A stretch of 64,000 bases of DNA, from the NCBI GenBank assembly GCA_910585285.1, contig CAJUDL010000017.1, positions 1 to 64,000 on the forward strand, in the 5' to 3' direction. Shown piece by piece: positions 1-7,794 of the stretch (position 1 is the stretch's first letter; each line of letters starts with the position of its first letter). The position numbers were made by a program, and so were the translations under genes. The notes beneath the pieces are model-generated. The model was not told the DNA's origin. It searched no databases and saw nothing but the letters and a program-made list of their open reading frames with translations. This DNA is from an uncultured Muribaculaceae bacterium. Its GTDB lineage: Bacteria > Bacteroidota > Bacteroidia > Bacteroidales > Muribaculaceae.

Positions 1-53
1 ACATCTCAAAAATAACTGCGTTTTATATGTGCATTAATTTTTCTTACTTACTT

Positions 54-99
54 ATCCAATAAAAAAAGGAGCGACATTATCGCTCCTTTTTTATTGGAT
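54..99 (-). terminator. Hairpin terminator after the M16 peptidase gene
   Basis: A long stem (ATCCAATAAAAAAAGGAGCGA on the left, its near-perfect complement TCGCTCCTTTTTTATTGGAT on the right, loop of about 5 nt) lies 10 bp past the peptidase stop codon. On the minus strand the GC-rich core GGAGCGA/TCGCTCC is followed by a run of seven T, the form of an intrinsic terminator. The A/T flanks make it symmetrical, so it could also stop transcription arriving from the left. Bases 1-53 hold nothing recognisable. Confidence 0.8.
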
Positions 100-108
100 A
101 GTTTGTTA

Positions 109-2922
109 TTATTTTGCTTCAACACCTTCCATGATGACCTCTATCCTGTTCTTGCCATTGTAAAGGTTCTTCATAAATTTATTGAGCTCTACAAGAGTCA
201 GGTTCTCGATGGCTGCCTTATGATTGGTGATGTCATCAAAGCCTTTTTCATAATTGAGAAGGTTATTTTCCCAATATCCATTGTTGCGGACATTGATTTC
301 ATATTGTTTCATTGTGGCTTCCTTCACCTTGTTGAAGTCTTTCTCGCTTGCTCCTTCATTCAGCAGCTTGAGGAATTCAGAGTTAGCTCTCTCTTCCATC
401 TTGCCAAGCATATCGGCATTGGTCTCATATGTGTAAAGTATCATCCATTGACCTGTATATGGGTTTAATACAGCACCTGCACCCGGGCTGTATGTTCCAC
501 CCATCTCTTCACGAAGAGTCTCTGTGTATACCATACGTAGGATCTGCCCGATTGTGCTAAGTTTTACAGCATTTTCGATGGAATAGGGAACATTTGTTCC
601 CGAGAATACTGCATAAACCTGAGATTTGGGAGAATGCATTGGCTGCTTGAAATTGTCAATTACCTGTCCACTTGCTATAGCGATAGGCGTAAGATCCTTA
701 ACAACTGACTTACCCTTCTTTGATGCGGGCAGAGAAGCCACATATTGCTCAAGCAGGGGCTTGAGAGTTTCGATATCAACATTACCAACGAAGATAAAAG
801 TATAGTCAGCTGCATTGGCTGTTGACTGCTTGATCATATTCACCATTTCAGGATAATTTGCACTGTCAATTGTATTGACATCTATTTCCTGGAACATCGG
901 ATTATTGCCATATTGTGCAGCTGCCAAATGTTTTGCAAATACATGATTGGGATCTGCATCTCTGTTTTTAAGCATTGTGCGTGCCTGATCCATCAAGGAA
1001 TTATAAGTTTCAGGATCGGGATTGACAGATGTAAAGCCGGCATAGATAAGTTCCATAAGCGTAGGAAGATCTTTAACCGAGCTTCTTCCGCTGAATTCAT
1101 TTACAGTATTGCCCAATGAATAACTCAAAGACGCAACTTTTCCGGCAAGATATTTTCTGAGTTTTGTATTGTCGAAGTTACCAAGTTTGCTTGCTGAGTA
1201 TGCATCTTCCATCAAGAGCACGTTAGCTGCCTGAGATTCCGGGTAAGAACGTTTACCTCCATTTCTAAATGCGGTGACACGAATTTCATCTGCTTTAAAA
1301 TCAGTGGGCTTGACAATAACTTTAACTCCATTTGAAAGAAGAAGTTCAGTAGTGCCGAATTTACCTGCAGACTGTGCTTTCACCTTACCTGGTTTAGGAA
1401 GTTTCTCAATAAGAGGATCTGTTATGACTTCGTCTACATAAGCTTCATATTCCGCATTAAGCGCATTATTAAGAACCGGAATCATATCCTGCTCTGTAAC
1501 GACTGTAAATTCATCTTTCTTTGGCTGATCGATAACCATAACCTGATTCTCAGGAGTTAGAAGCATTGCTGCTACCTGATTGATAGCCTGCACGGGAATA
1601 TTGGGAAGGAGCTGTTTAACGAGCTCGAATTCAGCCTCGATGCCAGGTGCGGCTTCATTATCAACAAAATGGCGGATAAGTTCTTGAGCAAAAGCACCAT
1701 TAGTGGTTTTGTTACGTTCATTATACATTCTTTCGTATCTTGAAATCATGTTATCGCGAACGCGCTGAAGCTCAGAATCCGTGAAACCTGTTTTGCATGC
1801 ACGCGCAACGATACCGATTGCTTCTGCAAACGCATCTTTAATTTCAGTTTTACCTACCACAGTCAAAGTGAAAGCAGCTTTGGTTTTTGAAATCCAATAA
1901 TCTCCAAAGCTTACGCCTGCATATGCATATTTGCATTCAGGTTTCTGATTATATTCAGATAATCTGTTGTTTATAAGACTTGACAAAATAGACTCAAGAA
2001 GCTGATCCTGCACAAAGCCGGGGAGGGTGTTGCGCTGTTCAAACGGAGTCTTTTCAGATTTGAAACTTAATGTCAATCGTGGAAACTGCAGCTCAGGATC
2101 ATCAAAGAAAACAAAAATTGGTTCTTTATTATCGCTGACAACGGGGTATGTCCTCTCAGCTGCATTTTCGGGCATTTGAATAGGAGTGAAAAGATCGATT
2201 ACTTTTTTCTCCATCTCTGCGGCATCAAAGTCACCAACAATAACTATGCCTTGTTGATCAGGACGATACCATTTCTTATAATATGCGCGCAAAACCTCCG
2301 GCTTAAAATTGCGCACAACCTCCATCTTGCCGATAGGGGTCTGTTGATACTGATATTCCTTATAAATCTTAGGAAGGATGTATTCCACCATTCGTGAACT
2401 TGCATCATTGCGAGAGCGCCATTCTTCCTCAATTACACCGCGCTCGGCATTGATTTCATCTTCTTCAAGAAGAATTTCGCAACTCCAGTCGTGGATGGCA
2501 AGCAAAACACTATCCATAAGTGCGGTATCAGTAGTAGGCACATTGTTGATGTTATATACAGTTTCGTCAAAACTTGTATAAGCATTTATATCAGCCCCAA
2601 AACGGATACCCTTGTTCTGAAGATAGTTGAGCATATCTTTGCCCGGATAATGGCTTGTACCATTAAATGCCATATGCTCAAGGAAATGAGCCAAGCCAAG
2701 CTGTTCGGTAGTTTCAAGAGTTGACCCCACTTTCTGCGCAATATAGAAATTTGCGCGATCTTTCGGCTCCTCATTATGAAGTATGAAGTATTGGAGACCG
2801 TTGGGCAGCGTTCCGTGTTTCACCGCCGGATTCAGCGGAAGCGGCTGCATTTGCGGCTGTGCGAAAGCGCCCAAAGTGCCTATAAGCATTATAGCCGCAG
2901 TTAACATTCTTTTGATAATCAT
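109..2922 (-). CDS. M16 family zinc metallopeptidase (insulinase/pitrilysin-like), exported
   Basis: A 937-residue two-part M16 peptidase. Residues 1-21 form a signal peptide ending GAFAQ. The inverted zinc motif HxxEH is HFLEH at 79-83, with the distal glutamate region INAERGVIEEEW at about 158-168. The second half repeats the M16 fold without a zinc motif, as is usual for periplasmic peptidases of this family in Bacteroidetes. Such enzymes degrade peptides in the periplasm; the substrate is unknown. The gene stands alone, with a terminator after it and a 462-bp repeat-filled gap before it, so it is probably transcribed on its own. Family assignment is firm, the specific role is not. Confidence 0.93.
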   Translation of the reverse strand: MIIKRMLTAAIMLIGTLGAFAQPQMQPLPLNPAVKHGTLPNGLQYFILHNEEPKDRANFYIAQKVGSTLETTEQLGLAHFLEHMAFNGTSHYPGKDMLNYLQNKGIRFGADINAYTSFDETVYNINNVPTTDTALMDSVLLAIHDWSCEILLEEDEINAERGVIEEEWRSRNDASSRMVEYILPKIYKEYQYQQTPIGKMEVVRNFKPEVLRAYYKKWYRPDQQGIVIVGDFDAAEMEKKVIDLFTPIQMPENAAERTYPVVSDNKEPIFVFFDDPELQFPRLTLSFKSEKTPFEQRNTLPGFVQDQLLESILSSLINNRLSEYNQKPECKYAYAGVSFGDYWISKTKAAFTLTVVGKTEIKDAFAEAIGIVARACKTGFTDSELQRVRDNMISRYERMYNERNKTTNGAFAQELIRHFVDNEAAPGIEAEFELVKQLLPNIPVQAINQVAAMLLTPENQVMVIDQPKKDEFTVVTEQDMIPVLNNALNAEYEAYVDEVITDPLIEKLPKPGKVKAQSAGKFGTTELLLSNGVKVIVKPTDFKADEIRVTAFRNGGKRSYPESQAANVLLMEDAYSASKLGNFDNTKLRKYLAGKVASLSYSLGNTVNEFSGRSSVKDLPTLMELIYAGFTSVNPDPETYNSLMDQARTMLKNRDADPNHVFAKHLAAAQYGNNPMFQEIDVNTIDSANYPEMVNMIKQSTANAADYTFIFVGNVDIETLKPLLEQYVASLPASKKGKSVVKDLTPIAIASGQVIDNFKQPMHSPKSQVYAVFSGTNVPYSIENAVKLSTIGQILRMVYTETLREEMGGTYSPGAGAVLNPYTGQWMILYTYETNADMLGKMEERANSEFLKLLNEGASEKDFNKVKEATMKQYEINVRNNGYWENNLLNYEKGFDDITNHKAAIENLTLVELNKFMKNLYNGKNRIEVIMEGVEAK

Positions 2923-2961
2923 AATTGATTGGGTTAGTAATTTATTATGTTATTATGTTGT

Positions 2962-3137
2962 TTAATTTAAGTTTCGCAGGCTTCAACTTAAAGTTTAAGA
3001 GTTTAGTAGTTAAAGAGTTTATCATATGCGAATATGTCTGAGTTTACATTTATTCCCATCAAACAAATAAACTCATAAACTGCGCACAGCGCGATTAAAC
3101 TTATAAACTTCAACTTTACGCTTGCGAAAGTTGAATT
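2962..3137. repeat. Dispersed ~175-bp intergenic repeat, copy A
   Basis: This stretch is nearly the same as 48445-48622, in the same orientation; by eye roughly 20 positions differ. The ends are inverted relative to each other: TTTCGCAGGCTTCAACTT at the left and AACTTTACGCTTGCGAAAG at the right. The middle is AT-rich with repeated GTTTA/TAAAC motifs. It has no ORF. It ends about 40 bp before the M16 start codon, so it may be transcribed as leader. It looks like a non-autonomous or REP-like element; no transposase is nearby. Confidence 0.8.
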
Positions 3138-3261
3138 GTTTTATACTTTAAAGCACAACGATCTCAACGAGTGGAACACATTGATAATGTTAATTTACAA
3201 AGATAGTTCTTAAATTTCAATTTGCAAAGAGAAAAGCCGATTTTAAAACAATATATCTAAA

Positions 3262-3368
3262 TTTAAGGTAAAAGGTGAAAGGTAAAAGGTGAAAGGTAAA
3301 TGGACTCGCCTTCAACTTGCATGCCAGTCATCTTATAATGCTGACATAGTCTTGGCGAGCCCATTACC
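3262..3368. repeat. Tandem GGTAAAAGGTGAAA motif plus nested palindrome
   Basis: About two and a half copies of the 14-mer GGTAAAAGGTGAAA (3267-3300) run into an inverted repeat: GGTAAATGGACTCGCC (3295-3310) pairs with GGCGAGCCCATTACC (3354-3368). The loop holds a second pair, TGCCAGTCATC against ATGCTGACA, so the whole could fold into one extended hairpin. It starts about 17 bp after the fthC stop, so it may serve as the end of that transcript. The rest of 3138-3261 is AT-rich with nothing recognised. Confidence 0.6.
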
Positions 3369-3384
3369 TCTTACCTCAAACTTC

Positions 3385-3945
3385 TCATTTCTTTCTTCTT
3401 TCCTTTATAACTACACATGAGTTCTGTGTAATGACCATGTCCATCTTAACATCATGGGGTTCCACCGGGATTTCATCCACCATTTGAAATTCGTATCCGA
3501 CACCTATCTTTGTAGCCTTGGTTGTTTTAAGGAGTCGATCATAAAAACCTTTCCCTCTTCCCAGCCTGTTGCCGCTGCGGTCATAGGCAACAGCTGGCAC
3601 AACAATAAGCTCGATATTTTCCGGATCTATGGTATTGTTTCCTGTTGGTTCTTCTATATGAAATGCCCCAAGTTCAAGACGACTTTCATCATATGGCAAA
3701 ATATCAAGATTCACTCCATTTACTCTCGGAAGATAAAAATGCTTTTTATCTCGCCATTTCTTAAGGAACCCATGCGTTGACAATTCATCAGGCAATGAAT
3801 GATACATCAATATATGGTTTGCCATAATGAAGGCTGCGCTCTTCTCAAGTTGCGCAAATACTTCTTCTGCTGCAGCAATGCGTTCCGATTCAAGAAGCAT
3901 TGATCTCATTGCTTTGATTTTTCTTCTTATTTCATTCTTTTCCAT
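3385..3945 (-). CDS. fthC: 5-formyltetrahydrofolate cyclo-ligase
   Basis: At 186 residues it has the normal family length. It converts 5-formyl-THF to 5,10-methenyl-THF using ATP, returning folate to the one-carbon pool in the cytoplasm. The family signature GNRLGRGKGFYDRLL is present at about 125-139, and the N-terminus has the usual basic helix (EIRRKIKAMRS). It is the last gene of the comEB-S41-fthC group; a 14-bp hairpin sits in the 51-bp gap before it, which could change its expression relative to the protease. Assignment rests on the signature and on length. Confidence 0.93.
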   Translation of the reverse strand: MEKNEIRRKIKAMRSMLLESERIAAAEEVFAQLEKSAAFIMANHILMYHSLPDELSTHGFLKKWRDKKHFYLPRVNGVNLDILPYDESRLELGAFHIEEPTGNNTIDPENIELIVVPAVAYDRSGNRLGRGKGFYDRLLKTTKATKIGVGYEFQMVDEIPVEPHDVKMDMVITQNSCVVIKERRKK

Positions 3946-3961
3946 AGTATTATGTTTTTAT

Positions 3962-3993
3962 TTCTGCATGATGGCGAATGCCATCATGCAGAA
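3962..3993. other. Perfect intercistronic hairpin between S41 protease and fthC
   Basis: TTCTGCATGATGGC, a 4-nt GAAT loop, then the exact complement GCCATCATGCAGAA make a 14-bp stem filling most of the 51-bp gap between the two genes. No T-run follows on the minus strand (it is followed by AAATAAAAAC), so it does not look like a normal intrinsic terminator. It may protect or process the message, or partly attenuate fthC. Confidence 0.7.
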
Positions 3994-3996
3994 TGA

Positions 3997-5616
3997 TTAA
4001 TCTTTTATGTCAACAGGTGATTTGCCTTCGTCGAGAATCTTAACAGCCCTGAGCACTGTGGGATCTTTCTGATTCAATATTTCAAGGAAAGAATTGAATC
4101 CTATCAAATCTCTCGCGATGACTGCCTTTAACTGATTCAGGAGGAGATCTCGCGACCTATTTATATAATACCAACGCGCCGGCAATCCATTGTTTGCCGC
4201 ATATGTCACAAAATTATTGAGCAACATATTGTCGCGTGGCATTATTCTGGATAGCTCGGTCATCGTGTTCTTTCCTTTAAGCATTGGACGGTATGTCTCG
4301 GCAAATTCACCCGCATAACGCTGGATAAGTCCACGGTTAAGAGCTTCAAGATAATAAGATGTGTAACCGGTGGTGTCTTCTGGCACGAAAATATCCGGCA
4401 TTATGCCGCCGCCTCCATACACCGTTCTTCCATTGGGAGTTTTGAAGATCTTGCTCTTATCCATTTTTACCGAATCTTGAGAGTAAAATTCCCCATGATT
4501 ATACCGGTCAAGAATATCAAGTTCGTATTTTCCATCACGCCCACGCTTATATTCCTTTTGAATGCATCGTCCGGAAGGTGTGTAATATCGAGCCACGGTC
4601 AACCTCATACCCGAACTGTCAGGCAAAACTATAGGATTCTGAACCAATCCCTTCCCGAAAGTGCGTCGACCGATCACAAGCCCACGGTCATTATCCTGAA
4701 TTGCACCGGCAAAAATTTCTGAAGCTGATGCAGAAAACTCATTCGTGAGCACAGTGACTTCAACATCCTGGAATTGTCCGTTTCCGTCGCTGATAGCCAT
4801 GGTTTCATTTTCCGGTCTTCTTCCCTGTGTGTAGACTATCATTTTACCTGCAGGGAGAAATTCATTAGCCATAAATATAGCCTGATCCATGAAACCACCT
4901 GAATTCCCTCGAAAATCGAGCACAAACTTTTGGGCACCTTTTTTTCTAAGCTCTACGAGGGCATTGAAAAATTCATTATAGGTTGTTCGTGCAAACTTGC
5001 TTACCCTTATGTAACCGATTTTGTCAGTAAGCATGTATTTGGAATCCACACTATATTCCGGTATTTTATCACGGATAATATCGAAAGTTAAATTCTTAGC
5101 AACTCCGCGTCGTTTAACTTTCAGCGTAACCTTCGTTCCCTCCTTCCCTCTAAGATGCTTGAATACGTCTTGGTTTGTTATCTTGTCGCCGTAAAGCACT
5201 TTGCCATCAGCTTCAAGGATCATATCCCCGGGTAGAAGCCCAACAAGTTCAGCAGGTCCCCCCGGCACGACTTCAATAACTTTTACGGTGTCTGAAAGAA
5301 TCTGGAAAGACACGCCGACTCCTCCGAACGCTCCTTCAAGTTCTTCGTTAGTAGCTGTCAGTTCCGATTTGGGTATATAGGCTGAATGAGGATCAAGAGA
5401 TGCTAACAAATCAGGAATGGCAGTCTCCATCAAGGAATCGACATCAATTTCATCAACATATTGATTTCGTATCAATCCCAATATGGTTTGCATTTTCTCT
5501 TGTCCGGGTGTCAGTTTCCTTACAGCCTCATATTTACCAATAAAAATACCTCCTATTATTCCTGCGGAAATTGCCACGGGAAGGAGAATTGCAGATATGT
5601 TTCTTTTTCTTGCCAT
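3997..5616 (-). CDS. S41 carboxyl-terminal processing protease (CtpA/Prc-like)
   Basis: The 539-residue protein has an N-terminal membrane anchor (about 7-26), a PDZ domain (about 85-175) and an S41 protease core. The catalytic pair is visible: Ser297 in FSASASEIFAGA and Lys322 in TFGKGLVQ, the 25-residue spacing of the Prc family. Residues 430-539 form an extension rich in helices. These proteases act in the periplasm on C-terminal tails of envelope proteins. It lies 27 bp after comEB, so the two are probably co-transcribed. The specific substrate cannot be read from sequence. Confidence 0.93.
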   Translation of the reverse strand: MARKRNISAILLPVAISAGIIGGIFIGKYEAVRKLTPGQEKMQTILGLIRNQYVDEIDVDSLMETAIPDLLASLDPHSAYIPKSELTATNEELEGAFGGVGVSFQILSDTVKVIEVVPGGPAELVGLLPGDMILEADGKVLYGDKITNQDVFKHLRGKEGTKVTLKVKRRGVAKNLTFDIIRDKIPEYSVDSKYMLTDKIGYIRVSKFARTTYNEFFNALVELRKKGAQKFVLDFRGNSGGFMDQAIFMANEFLPAGKMIVYTQGRRPENETMAISDGNGQFQDVEVTVLTNEFSASASEIFAGAIQDNDRGLVIGRRTFGKGLVQNPIVLPDSSGMRLTVARYYTPSGRCIQKEYKRGRDGKYELDILDRYNHGEFYSQDSVKMDKSKIFKTPNGRTVYGGGGIMPDIFVPEDTTGYTSYYLEALNRGLIQRYAGEFAETYRPMLKGKNTMTELSRIMPRDNMLLNNFVTYAANNGLPARWYYINRSRDLLLNQLKAVIARDLIGFNSFLEILNQKDPTVLRAVKILDEGKSPVDIKD

Positions 5617-5643
5617 TATTCGAAGTTACATCTGTAACCTGTT

Positions 5644-6081
5644 TTACTCACATTCACCGGATTCAAAAGGAAGATATACCACCTCAATCCCGGCTTTCTT
5701 CAGCAGTTCAAGACCATCAGTTATTCTGTATATGTCAGAAAACACCACACGTTTGATGCCTGCCTGAATAATAAGTTTGGAACACTCCATACAAGGACTT
5801 GTTGACACATATAATGTGCTTCCCTCACTTGAGTTGTTAGAACGCGCCACCTTTGTTATGGCATTTGCCTCTGCATGCAATACATATGGGAATGTTACTC
5901 CGTCTTTACTTTCGCACACATTATCGAAACCAGCGGGAGTTCCGTTGTATCCATCTGATATGATCATCTTGTCCTTAACAAGAATAGCTCCGACTTTTCG
6001 ACGTTGACAATATGAATTTTCACTCCATATTCCTGCCATTCTTAAATATCTGCGATCGAGCGTGGTTTGTTTGTCTTCCAT
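5644..6081 (-). CDS. comEB: dCMP deaminase family protein (ComEB type)
   Basis: A 145-residue cytidine/deoxycytidylate deaminase-fold protein. The zinc site is clear: HAEANAI (proton-shuttling Glu) and PCMECSKLI (two Cys ligands). The early motif QRRKVGAILVKDKMIISDGYNGTP fits the dCMP deaminase branch. The likely reaction is dCMP to dUMP, feeding thymidylate synthesis. It starts 23 bp after the trxB stop and precedes the S41 protease, so the group appears to be one transcript. Substrate could be another deoxynucleotide, but length and motifs favour dCMP. Confidence 0.9.
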   Translation of the reverse strand: MEDKQTTLDRRYLRMAGIWSENSYCQRRKVGAILVKDKMIISDGYNGTPAGFDNVCESKDGVTFPYVLHAEANAITKVARSNNSSEGSTLYVSTSPCMECSKLIIQAGIKRVVFSDIYRITDGLELLKKAGIEVVYLPFESGECE

Positions 6082-6104
6082 AAATTGGATACTTTCAATG
6101 AGGA

Positions 6105-7049
6105 TTATAGATTGTTCTCAAGAATATATCTCTCAGCATCAATAGCGGCACGGCAACCGGTGCCCGCAGCACTTACTGCCTGACGATAAATGGGGTCGGC
6201 ACAATCACCTGCCGCAAAAACTCCGGCAACATTGGTGCTTGTATATGGCGAATTCACCTTAATATATCCTTCATCATCCATGTCAATCTGACCTTTGAAT
6301 ATGTCAGTGTTCGGCTTGTGACCTATTCCAAGGAAGAAACCATCAATCTGAATATTAAATTCCTCCTGATCCGGTTTTCCAAGATGACGCACAAGTCGTG
6401 CACCCTCAACACCATCTTCTCCGAACAGACCTACGGTATTGCAATTGTAAAGAATCTCAATGTTGTCACGTTCTGCGACGCGCTTCTTCATGATGTCAGA
6501 TGCACGCAGATAATCTTTACGGACAATCATGTAAACTTTCTTTGCCAAAGTGGAAAGATAAAGAGCTTCCTCGCAAGCTGTGTCACCGCCTCCAACTACA
6601 GCAACATTCTTTTTCCGATAGAAGAATCCGTCGCAGGTGGCACAAGCACTGACTCCCATTCCTTTGTATTTCTCTTCATCTGCAAGCCCGAGATACTTTG
6701 CTGAAGCTCCAGTTGATATGATCACTGTGTCTGCAACAACAACATCACCCCTATCGTCAACGCAACGGAACGGATGTTTTGAGAAGTCAACACTGTCGAT
6801 AAGTCGTGCTACGACACGTGCCCCAAAACGTTCAGCCTGATCACGGAGCTGCTGCATCATCTCCATTCCCTGCACTCCATCCGGATAGCCCGGAAAATTC
6901 TCTATCTCAGTGGTCTGTGTGAGCTGACCACCAGGTTGATTACCCTCGTATATTACGGGATTGAGGTTCGCCCGTGAGGCATATATGCCTGCTGTGTAAC
7001 CTGCGGGTCCCGACCCTATGATCAATACCTTGGCTCTTTCTTCAGTCAT
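6105..7049 (-). CDS. trxB: Thioredoxin-disulfide reductase
   Basis: A 314-residue low-molecular-weight TrxB. The FAD-binding motif GSGPAGYTAGIYASRA is at 12-27, the redox pair Cys136-Ala-Thr-Cys139 lies in the NADPH domain, VVGGGDTACEEALYL binds NADPH, and GVFAAGDCAD closes the FAD site. It passes electrons from NADPH to thioredoxin in the cytoplasm. The gene follows lolA by 97 bp; that gap has only a weak hairpin, so it may have its own promoter or read through from ftsK-lolA. Confidence 0.96.
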   Translation of the reverse strand: MTEERAKVLIIGSGPAGYTAGIYASRANLNPVIYEGNQPGGQLTQTTEIENFPGYPDGVQGMEMMQQLRDQAERFGARVVARLIDSVDFSKHPFRCVDDRGDVVVADTVIISTGASAKYLGLADEEKYKGMGVSACATCDGFFYRKKNVAVVGGGDTACEEALYLSTLAKKVYMIVRKDYLRASDIMKKRVAERDNIEILYNCNTVGLFGEDGVEGARLVRHLGKPDQEEFNIQIDGFFLGIGHKPNTDIFKGQIDMDDEGYIKVNSPYTSTNVAGVFAAGDCADPIYRQAVSAAGTGCRAAIDAERYILENNL

Positions 7050-7146
7050 GAAATTTTGTATTTATTCGTTTATTTTATTCTGATAAATATTCATTGAGCA
7101 AGTAATGACGCTCATTATATTTAACATTTTATTATAAAAAATGGTC

Positions 7147-7794
7147 TTATCTGAGATCAATAATTTGAACACCCGGATATTTACTTTTGGGATATTCAAA
7201 CTCTGATGCCTTGACTGCACCTGAGTATTCAAGCGATTTTACGTTTATTGTAGTAGAAGCACCCGATCTGGGAGTAATAACAAATCTTTCTGGCTTTAAT
7301 GTCTTACCATTCAATGAAACTTCTACTGATTTGATTGTGTTCCGTTTCGATTTTGGAAGAAGCACTATCACATATTTGCCAGCGATCTTTTTATTTGAGA
7401 ATGTCGCGTTATAATTGGCAGAATATGTCCTTAAATATTCAAACGGATTTGATTCAGCTATTTCACTTGCTGTTGGGGTAACAAGTGTTGTCTCTTTTGA
7501 AGATGCATTATATGTCCACATATTCTTTCCATTATACCACGATGATGCCATCGGAGTCAAGAATGAGAATTTGGAGCCACTCGCCTTAAGGGAGCCATTA
7601 AAAGTCTTCCCTGAGGTGGTTACAGAGAATGTACCTGATATCGTTTGAGCGCTTTTTGCTTTTCTTGCAGCTTTATTCATGATTTCTGAAGCAGTTGCAC
7701 CCGACATGTCGAGCGCTCCACACAACAGAAAAAATACAGCCAGATATTTAAAAAATTTAATGTAATTCATAAAAGAAGTCTTTAAACTTATCAT
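7147..7794 (-). CDS. lolA: Outer-membrane lipoprotein carrier (LolA-like)
   Basis: A 215-residue exported protein of the LolA fold: signal sequence with a hydrophobic stretch at about 14-27 (KYLAVFFLLCGAL), then a beta-rich body with a typical FxxxxSG-type start (ASEIMNKAARKAKSAQTISGTF). LolA carries lipoproteins across the periplasm. The start overlaps the ftsK stop as ATGA, suggesting coupled translation; an alternative start at 7770 (MNYIKFF) would give a shorter, equally good signal peptide. The ftsK-lolA pairing is common in Bacteroidetes, which supports the call. Confidence 0.85.
   Translation of the reverse strand: MISLKTSFMNYIKFFKYLAVFFLLCGALDMSGATASEIMNKAARKAKSAQTISGTFSVTTSGKTFNGSLKASGSKFSFLTPMASSWYNGKNMWTYNASSKETTLVTPTASEIAESNPFEYLRTYSANYNATFSNKKIAGKYVIVLLPKSKRNTIKSVEVSLNGKTLKPERFVITPRSGASTTINVKSLEYSGAVKASEFEYPKSKYPGVQIIDLR

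Noticed and set aside
94..468. 124-codon plus-strand frame over the end of the M16 gene
   Set aside because: It is antisense to a well-supported peptidase and extends over the terminator hairpin; the product has no family features.
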